DNA of 46,342 bases. It comes from CALROG01 sp943369755. GTDB taxonomy: Bacteria; Pseudomonadota; Gammaproteobacteria; Burkholderiales; Burkholderiaceae_C. The DNA lies in NCBI GenBank assembly GCA_943369755.1, contig CALROG020000033.1:1-46342 (forward strand). The letters run 5' to 3'. Shown in pieces: positions 40,731-46,342 of this stretch (position 1 is its first letter; the number at the start of each line of letters is the position of its first letter). A program made the translations under genes and the position numbers. The notes under the pieces were generated by a model. It was not told where the DNA came from. It did not search any database and saw only the letters and a program-made list of their open reading frames with translations.

Positions 40731-41159
40731 AGCACTTCCTTTCTACGCGTGGGCTCGGGGCTTGCCATGCTGGTTGCAGCACTACAAACTCAGGCTCATC
40801 GTTTGGATTGGTACGCCATCATGATCCTGCGCCGTCTTCAAGACTTCTTGCAGCGATCTGACTTAGCCGGGGTCGGCAGCGGGTTCGGGTTGTCCCTAGT
40901 TTTTTGGGACTGGGCGGATTCTGCTGGATTCATAATATCGAGTCAATCATGATGAATAGACTTTTTATTCTAAATATAGTCTGTAGAAGCATGTATATAA
41001 AAACAGTATTCTAGCCTTTCCAGCGCCAGCAAAGGCCTGCGGCGGTGCCTGAACGGGCTCGAACAGGGTGGTCGCGTTCACCTGGTGCGTCAAGCCAAAA
41101 GCCGCAATCGGACTTAGTTCCGCGATTGAAAACGCAATTTGCAATCGGCCACCTCTTCG
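40731..41159. other. Gene-free spacer with AT-rich promoter-like patch
   Basis: No gene is visible. The part next to the transglycosylase is ordinary and should hold its promoter. A dyad GTCCC...GGGAC with a T-run loop lies at 40892-40910. From about 40925 to 41015 the base composition becomes strikingly A/T-rich for this window, as expected for promoters or regulator sites, and includes the LexA-like box at 40991-41006. Confidence 0.5.
40991..41006. promoter_or_regulatory. LexA-like box
   Basis: ATGT at 40991-40994, eight A/T bases, then ACAG at 41003-41006 matches CTGT-N8-ACAG with one mismatch. It sits in the AT-rich patch upstream of the candidate structured RNA and DUF748 gene. Confidence 0.3.
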
Positions 41160-41164
41160 CCTAC

Positions 41165-41388
41165 CTTGAATGAGCCTGTTGATTCAGGCACCAAACCGGT
41201 AGGAGCCAGTTCGCTGCGCAAGCAGTGTGAGGAAGCAGCCCCGGGCATTCCTGGAAGCAATCTCTTGCTTCCAACGCGACGCGGGACTTAACTCTCCCCG
41301 GCGCGTATCCAGACGGCATGGACCTCAAGTCCGCCGTCAAGCCCGGCGGCCCGGCCTCACAGCCAACCGTCCGGGCTTTCTTGTTTTT
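41165..41388 (+). ncRNA. Candidate structured RNA or attenuator leader
   Basis: Several compact hairpins follow each other on the plus strand: GCCTG/CAGGC at 41174-41189, GGAAGCAA/TTGCTTCC with a TCTC loop at 41253-41272, GACGGC-GGAC/GTCC-GCCGTC at 41312-41338, then a terminator at 41339-41388. No protein frame here looks real. It may be a small RNA, or a 5' leader controlling the DUF748 gene that begins 40 bp later. It does not match tmRNA, RNase P, 4.5S or riboswitch patterns I can recall. Boundaries are approximate. Confidence 0.4.
41339..41388 (+). terminator. Rho-independent terminator upstream of the DUF748 gene
   Basis: AAGCCCGG at 41339-41346 pairs with CCGGGCTT at 41371-41378, extended by CGG/CCG across a one-base bulge, and is followed by TCTTGTTTTT. 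The gene before it on this strand is unknown, which is why an RNA is proposed. Confidence 0.75.
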
Positions 41389-41427
41389 CGGGTTGACGTT
41401 TTTGCCGCTGCGTTCAAGACTCGGGGC

Positions 41428-44400
41428 ATGCAGTACAAAAATTTGACCGACAACCGCTGGGCCCGGCGGGCCGGGTGGGCGGTTGCGGGCTGGTTGGCCT
41501 TGTGCGCCCTGGCATGGCTTGCGGTACCCCCGCTGCTCAAAAACCAGCTCCAAAAGGCTGCCAGCGAACAGTTGGGCCGCTCGGTGACGGTCGGGCAGAT
41601 CGACTTTCGCCCCTGGACGCTGGAGCTGACCGCGCACGACCTGCGGGTTGCCAAAGCCGTGGGCGACGCCCCGCAACTTCAAATCAAGCGTATTTACCTG
41701 AATGCCGAGTTGCAGTCCCTGCTGCGCTTGGCCCCGGTGGTGGACGCCATCCAGATCGACCAGCCTCAGCTCGCGCTGGCGCACCTGGGCGGCGGGCGCT
41801 ATGACATTGACGACATTCTGGCCCGGCTGGCGCGCCCATCCGCAGACCCGGCTGCGTCGCCACCGCGCTTTGCGCTCTACAACCTGGTGCTGGCCGGTGG
41901 CAGCGTGGACTATGTGGACCAGGCAGTAAGCCGCACCCACCAACTGCGCGAGCTGAGGGTCAGCGTGCCGTTTCTCAGCAACCTGTCGTCGCACCGTGAA
42001 GTCAAGGTGCTGCCGCATTTGGCCTTTGTGCTCAACGGCAGCCGGTTTGACACCACCGCCGACGGCACACCCTTTGCCCAAACGCGCAAGACCGATGCCA
42101 GTATCCGCATTGCCGGGCTGGACCTGGCACCTTACCTGGGCTACCTGCCCGCCAGTTTGCCGGTGCGCCTACAGGCCGCAGTGCTGGACGCAGACATCAG
42201 GCTGGCTTTTGAGCAAACGCCCGCCACTGCCATCAAGCTCAGTGGCACGATGCAGGCCCGGGGCGTGCGCGTGGCCACGCCAGATGCCGCTGAATTGCTG
42301 GCCTTTGACGCGCTGGCCATCAACCTGGAAGACGTGCGACCGCTGGAACGCCTGGTGCGGCTGCAGTCGGTAGCCCTTACCGCACCCCGGTTTTCCCTGC
42401 GCCGCGACGCGCAGGGAAAGCTCAATCTGCCCCAGGCCGGGCCGACCGCGCCCGCCGTACCGGTTGCGGCAACGCCATCTGCCTGGCAGTTCGCTCTGGC
42501 GCGTGCCTCTGTAAGTGGTGGCACCCTGGCCTTTGAAGACGCCAGCCTGTCGCCCAAGGCCAAACTTGGCTTGGCGGATGTAGCGCTCGACGCCTCTTCA
42601 ATCCAGTGGCCGCTGACCCAGCCGTTGCAGTTTTCTGGTGCGGCGCTGCTGGCCGGGCAGCCCCAGCAGGGCTCTGTCAGCTTCAGCGGCACGGTCACTG
42701 ACCAGGCGGCCACCGTCAGCGTGGCCCTGTCGCGCCTGCCACTGGCGCTGGGTGCTGCCTACCTGGCGCAGCACCTGAGCCCGGCGCTGGCAGGCACGCT
42801 GGACGCGCAATTCAGTCTGGCCTGGAAGGCCGCCGCCGCCGCGCCGAGCGCAAAAGCAGCGGCCAGCGCACCGGGCGAAGACCTTCAGCTACTGGTTTCT
42901 CAGCTCACGCTGGACGGCCTGAACCTGAGCGAGGGCAAGCAGTCTTTGGCGGCGATTCGCCAGTTGCGCCTGGCCGACACCCGGCTGGATCTGCCGCGGC
43001 GCAGTGTGAGCGTGGGCAAGCTGGCCATCACCGAGCCCCGGCTGGCGGCGGGCCGGGACGCGCAGGGCCGCTGGATGGCGCAGGCCTGGCTCAAGCCTGT
43101 GCCGACCCCGGTGGCCGCGCCGGTTACGGCCGAGGCGGCGGCTCCCTGGCAGGTTGCGCTGGTGGAGGGGGCCGTCACCGGGGGGCAACTGGCCTGGCGC
43201 GACGCCGCCGTGGCCAAGCCGGTGGCGCTGGACCTCTCCGCGCTGCAACTGCAAGTGAAGAACCTGGCGCTGGCGGGCCCGACGCTGGCCAAACCAGCCG
43301 GGCCGGCATTGGTGAATTTGTCGGCCAGGGTTGCGGCTGGCACGCTGGAGCCGGGCCGCGTGGGCTACCAGGGCAGCTTGCTGCTGGCGCCGCTTCAGGC
43401 CCAGGGCGCGCTGGACGTGGCAGACTTTCCGCTGCACGCCGTGGCGGCCTACTTTGGCGACGCGTTGCGGCTTGAGTTGCTGCGCGCCGACGCGAGCTTC
43501 AAGGGCAGCCTGCGCTACGCCGACACGCCCGCCGGCCCGACACTTCGCCTGGCCGGAGACAGCACCCTGGCCGACTTGCGTGCCCACACCTTGCCGGTTG
43601 CAGGCGCGCCGGGCCTGGTGGCGGGCGAAGAACTGCTGGCCTGGAAGGCCCTGACGGTGCGCGGGCTGGCGGTGTCGCTGGTGCCGGGGCAGGCCGCGAC
43701 GGTCGATGTGCAAGAGACGTCGCTGAGTGACTTTTTTGCACGCATCATCGTCAGCGAGTCGGGCCGCATCAATCTGCAAGACCTGGCCGGCCCGCCACCA
43801 GCGACCACCGCCGGGCTTGCGTCTGCTACAAATTCAATAGCGGGTAGCGCAATCAGTACGCGGGCTACAGGCCAAAACGATGCCAAAGCAGGGCTTGCGC
43901 CGGTGATTCGCATTGGCCCGGTAAGCCTGGTCAACGGCAAGGTGTTTTTCTCAGACCGTTTCATCAAGCCCAACTACTCGGCCAACCTGAGCGAGCTCAC
44001 CGGCAGGCTTAGCGCGTTTTCGTCGGTGGCTGAAAGCGGCTCCCCCGCGATGGCCGACCTGGAGTTGCGTGGCCGCGCCGAGGGCACGGCCGACCTTGAG
44101 ATCAGCGGCAAGCTCAACCCGCTGGCCCAGCCGCTGGCGCTGGACATTCGTGGCCGCATGCGCGACCTGGAGCTGCCGCCGCTGTCGCCCTACGCCATCA
44201 AATATGCGGGCCACGGCATCCAGCGCGGCAAGCTCAGCATGGATGTGAGCTACCAGGTGTTGCCCAGCGGCCAGCTCAGCGCCAGCAACAAGCTGGTGCT
44301 CAATCAACTCAGCTTTGGCGACAAGGTCGAGGGTGCCACGGCCAGTCTGCCGGTGAAGCTGGCCGTGGCGCTGCTGGCTGACCGCAATGGCGTGATTGAT

Positions 44401-45087
44401 ATTGAGCTGCCTATCAGCGGCTCGATCAATGACCCGCAGTTCCGGCTTGGCCCCATCATCTTCCGGGTGATCGTCAACCTGATCGTCAAGGCGGTGACGG
44501 CCCCGTTCAGCCTGCTGGCCGGGGCGCTCGGTGGTGGCGGGGAGGAGCTTAGTGTGGTGGCCTTTGAGCCAGGCTCGGCCGCGCTGGGCCCCCAGGCGCG
44601 CAGTGGCCTGGACAAAGTGGCCAAGGCTTTGCAAGATCGGCCTGCGCTGAAGATGACCGTGGTGGGCACCGCCAGCCTGGAGGCCGAGCGTGAGGCGCTC
44701 AAGCGCGAGCAGATTGCCGCGCTGCTGCTGGCGCAAAAGCGCCGTGCTGCCGGGCTGGCTGCCGACGCGGGGGTGACGGTGAGCCCGCAAGAGCGCTCTG
44801 CGCTGCTCAAGGACGTGTACCGGCGCGCCGACATCCCGAAACCACGCAACCTGGTAGGCCTGGCCAAAGACCTGCCCGACGCCGAGATGGAGGCGCTGCT
44901 GCTGGCCAGCATCAGCGTGAACGAGCAAACAGCGCGTGAGCTGGCGCTGCAGCGCGGGGTGGTGGTACGCGACTACCTGGCCAGCCGTGAACTGCCGTCG
45001 CAGCGGCTGTTTCTGGGGGCTGCCAAAGCTGTTGTGCCGGAGGCCAAATGGAGCCCGCGGGCTGAGCTGAACCTGGCCACACCCTGA
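41428..45087 (+). CDS. DUF748-family envelope protein (AsmA-like)
   Basis: This encodes 1219 residues. One N-terminal membrane helix (AGWAVAGWLALCALAWLAVP, about 12-31) is followed by a long periplasmic region rich in short beta-strand repeats, as in AsmA-like bridge proteins. LGRSVTVGQIDFRPWTLELT, INGKVFF-like VNGKVFFSDRFIKPNYSANL and ELPLSGSI-type ELPISGSINDPQFRLGPIIF are typical DUF748 blocks. The C-terminal part has VVAFEPGSAALGPQARSGLD and VVGTASLEAEREAL, with an OmpA-like flavour. A role in the cell envelope is inferred from the family. ATG at 41428 is chosen because the frame upstream overlaps the terminator. A dispersed repeat (43823-43884) is inserted in frame. Confidence 0.85.
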   Translation: MQYKNLTDNRWARRAGWAVAGWLALCALAWLAVPPLLKNQLQKAASEQLGRSVTVGQIDFRPWTLELTAHDLRVAKAVGDAPQLQIKRIYLNAELQSLLRLAPVVDAIQIDQPQLALAHLGGGRYDIDDILARLARPSADPAASPPRFALYNLVLAGGSVDYVDQAVSRTHQLRELRVSVPFLSNLSSHREVKVLPHLAFVLNGSRFDTTADGTPFAQTRKTDASIRIAGLDLAPYLGYLPASLPVRLQAAVLDADIRLAFEQTPATAIKLSGTMQARGVRVATPDAAELLAFDALAINLEDVRPLERLVRLQSVALTAPRFSLRRDAQGKLNLPQAGPTAPAVPVAATPSAWQFALARASVSGGTLAFEDASLSPKAKLGLADVALDASSIQWPLTQPLQFSGAALLAGQPQQGSVSFSGTVTDQAATVSVALSRLPLALGAAYLAQHLSPALAGTLDAQFSLAWKAAAAAPSAKAAASAPGEDLQLLVSQLTLDGLNLSEGKQSLAAIRQLRLADTRLDLPRRSVSVGKLAITEPRLAAGRDAQGRWMAQAWLKPVPTPVAAPVTAEAAAPWQVALVEGAVTGGQLAWRDAAVAKPVALDLSALQLQVKNLALAGPTLAKPAGPALVNLSARVAAGTLEPGRVGYQGSLLLAPLQAQGALDVADFPLHAVAAYFGDALRLELLRADASFKGSLRYADTPAGPTLRLAGDSTLADLRAHTLPVAGAPGLVAGEELLAWKALTVRGLAVSLVPGQAATVDVQETSLSDFFARIIVSESGRINLQDLAGPPPATTAGLASATNSIAGSAISTRATGQNDAKAGLAPVIRIGPVSLVNGKVFFSDRFIKPNYSANLSELTGRLSAFSSVAESGSPAMADLELRGRAEGTADLEISGKLNPLAQPLALDIRGRMRDLELPPLSPYAIKYAGHGIQRGKLSMDVSYQVLPSGQLSASNKLVLNQLSFGDKVEGATASLPVKLAVALLADRNGVIDIELPISGSINDPQFRLGPIIFRVIVNLIVKAVTAPFSLLAGALGGGGEELSVVAFEPGSAALGPQARSGLDKVAKALQDRPALKMTVVGTASLEAEREALKREQIAALLLAQKRRAAGLAADAGVTVSPQERSALLKDVYRRADIPKPRNLVGLAKDLPDAEMEALLLASISVNEQTARELALQRGVVVRDYLASRELPSQRLFLGAAKAVVPEAKWSPRAELNLATP
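43823..43884 (+). repeat. Dispersed ~60-bp repeat, copy 3 (inside DUF748 gene)
   Basis: The sequence starts TGCTACAAATTCAATAGCGG, then has GTAGCGCAATCAGTAC and GCGGGCTACAGGCC. It aligns with copies at 14638-14695 and 23544-23603. It encodes a Ser/Ala/Thr-rich linker (ATNSIAGSAISTRATGQNDA) between two conserved blocks and keeps the frame. Confidence 0.7.
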
Positions 45088-45175
45088 GCCAGAAGCCGGG
45101 TGCCCGATAAACAGCGAAAATAGCCGCTTTCGCCGAAACGCGGCGCTCTTTCCCTAGACCAACAAAGTTCTCGCA

Positions 45176-46342
45176 GTGACCCAAGCCAGTACCAAACCCC
45201 ATGACACCCAGGCGCTTGACGCCTTGACCGGCGGCGCCTTCTCGGCACCTACCTCGGGCGAGCGCGCCGCGCGCGTGCGCGACTGGCTGGCCAGCAACCC
45301 GTCCGCCGAACAAATGCAGGAGGTCTTCAAGGAACTCAGCGCGCGCGACAAGGGTGCCGCCAAACTGCTGCGCGAAAAGCTTGACGAAATTCGCCGCAGC
45401 AAAGGCCAGGAGCTGCTGGCCACCGAATGGGCCGACAAAGCCCAGGCCCTGCTGGCGGCGGGCAAGGTCAATATTGCAGACGCCATGGCCTGGCAGCGCG
45501 ACGCCGCCAAAGCCGGCGCGCCGCTGTCCAAGGAGCCCCTGGCCAGCATCAAGGCCCAACTGGCCGACCGGGTCAAGGGCATTGAAGACCTGCAACACCG
45601 GGTGCAAATCCAGCGTGAGGCCGCCGTCTTGCTGGCCCAGCGCATTGAGGTTTTGTCCACCAAGTCCTGGCGCGACGCGCAAACTGCCGCCGAGTCTTTG
45701 CGCAACGATGTGCCCGACTGGCAGGCCCAAGCCGACGTTTTGTTGGCCGACGCCAACTGGGCCAGCCTGGACGGCAAATTTCCGCCCATGCTGGACGCCT
45801 CGCGGGCGCAGTTGCAGGCGGTGTGGGAAGCATTTCAAAGCGCTTTGGCGCTGGCCGTGGCTGCCGCTGCAGACGGCGCAGCCGTGTTGCCGCCGGTGCC
45901 GATGTGGGCCGACGAGCTGCGCGCCGGCCGGGGCCAGTCGGCTGAGGCTGCGCCAGCGCGACCCAGCCGGCCCAAGGTAGACCCGGAAGTCCGTGCCAAG
46001 GCCACCGAGGCGGTGCGCCGGGTGCTCACCACGCTGGAGAAAGAAATCGCCGAGGGCCACGGCAAGGCCAGCGCCGGTGCCGCCGCCGCTTTGCGCAACG
46101 CCCTTAAAGAACACGGCAAGCTGGTCGATGACAAGCTGGAGAACCAGGCCCACGCGGCGCTTTCAGCGGCGGGTGAACTGGAGGGCTGGCAGCGCTGGCG
46201 CGCCGACCAACTGCGCCAGGAACTGGTGGCCAAGGCCGAGGGCCTGTTTGAAAGCGTGCCCGCGGCCGAAGGTCAGACCGAGCCACAGCGCAAGGCGCGT
46301 TTGGGTGGGCGCAAGATGCAGGAAACCCTGCGCAACCTGCGC
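45176..46342 (+). CDS. DUF349 domain protein (3' partial)
   Basis: An open frame starts at GTG 45176 and continues to the last base with no stop, giving 389 visible codons. The protein is soluble, highly charged and helical. Repeated blocks such as GWQRWRADQLRQELVAKAEG and the final RKARLGGRKMQETLRNLR match DUF349 repeats, in which a Trp/Arg-rich segment alternates with long coiled helices. The first 100 residues contain DWLASNPSAEQMQEVFKELS. Function is unknown; members are cytosolic and often large. The start lacks a strong ribosome site, so it may lie elsewhere nearby. The C-terminus is outside the window. Confidence 0.82.
   Translation, partial: MTQASTKPHDTQALDALTGGAFSAPTSGERAARVRDWLASNPSAEQMQEVFKELSARDKGAAKLLREKLDEIRRSKGQELLATEWADKAQALLAAGKVNIADAMAWQRDAAKAGAPLSKEPLASIKAQLADRVKGIEDLQHRVQIQREAAVLLAQRIEVLSTKSWRDAQTAAESLRNDVPDWQAQADVLLADANWASLDGKFPPMLDASRAQLQAVWEAFQSALALAVAAAADGAAVLPPVPMWADELRAGRGQSAEAAPARPSRPKVDPEVRAKATEAVRRVLTTLEKEIAEGHGKASAGAAAALRNALKEHGKLVDDKLENQAHAALSAAGELEGWQRWRADQLRQELVAKAEGLFESVPAAEGQTEPQRKARLGGRKMQETLRNLR

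Noticed and set aside
41228..41245. GAGGAAGCAGCC resembling the 4.5S RNA core
   Set aside because: The partner strand of the symmetrical loop and the GGAA tetraloop helix are missing, so it is not an SRP RNA.
44912..46153. Minus-strand 413-codon frame at the right end
   Set aside because: It is antisense to the DUF748 end and the DUF349 gene, with shadow composition. The plus frame shows real DUF349 repeats.

Overview
The window reads as chromosomal DNA of a high-GC betaproteobacterium, most likely Burkholderiales/Comamonadaceae (Rhodoferax- or Polaromonas-like). This is inferred from the gene content and order (glyA-nrdR, a fimT-pilVWX-pilY1-pilE minor pilin operon, rib genes joined to nusB and tolQRA), from strong G/C third-position bias, and from a roughly 60-bp dispersed repeat that I associate with that family. 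No database search was possible, so all family names rest on motifs read from the translations.

Region 1 (1-10180) is the accessory part and the most interesting. It begins inside a gene for a multidomain protein: the end of a possible aminoglycoside-phosphotransferase-like domain, then TPR-like helices, then a phytanoyl-CoA-dioxygenase-like Fe(II)/2-oxoglutarate oxygenase. Next come two paralogous genes of unknown function with a ParB-like motif, flanking a reverse-strand LivK-type binding protein. After them is a 78-codon gene for a peptide with an ideal double-glycine leader, a Gly/Lys/Ser core with three Cys, and 19 consecutive prolines. Facing it across a shared bidirectional terminator is a complete export operon read on the minus strand: HlyD adaptor, ABC transporter with an intact C39 peptidase domain, and a TolC-like outer-membrane channel. 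The C39 domain would cleave the leader at GG. I infer a type I-secreted, possibly post-translationally modified peptide system that I do not recognise.

Region 2 (10276-20036) holds trmB, a 1019-residue exported Gly-rich/DUF11 protein, gluQ, an FAD oxidoreductase, and a redox/electrophile-type group (pirin, flavodoxin-like quinone reductase, DoxX, YhaK-type pirin) divergent from a LysR regulator. The divergent spacer contains an FNR-like dyad.

Region 3 (20076-31069) is core housekeeping. dnaE is convergent with a long minus-strand operon ribD-ribE-ribBA-ribH-nusB-aminotransferase-ybgC-tolQ-tolR-tolA, with mostly overlapping stop/start codons. The GTP cyclohydrolase II half of RibBA has lost its zinc cysteines. 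tolB and pal do not follow tolA.

Region 4 (31165-37985) is the type IV minor pilin/PilY1 operon. Region 5 (38007-46342) holds nrdR, glyA, a lytic transglycosylase, a 697-bp spacer with a LexA-like box and a candidate structured RNA ending in a terminator, a DUF748-type envelope protein, and the start of a DUF349 protein that runs off the window. I see no tRNA, rRNA, CRISPR array or insertion sequence.
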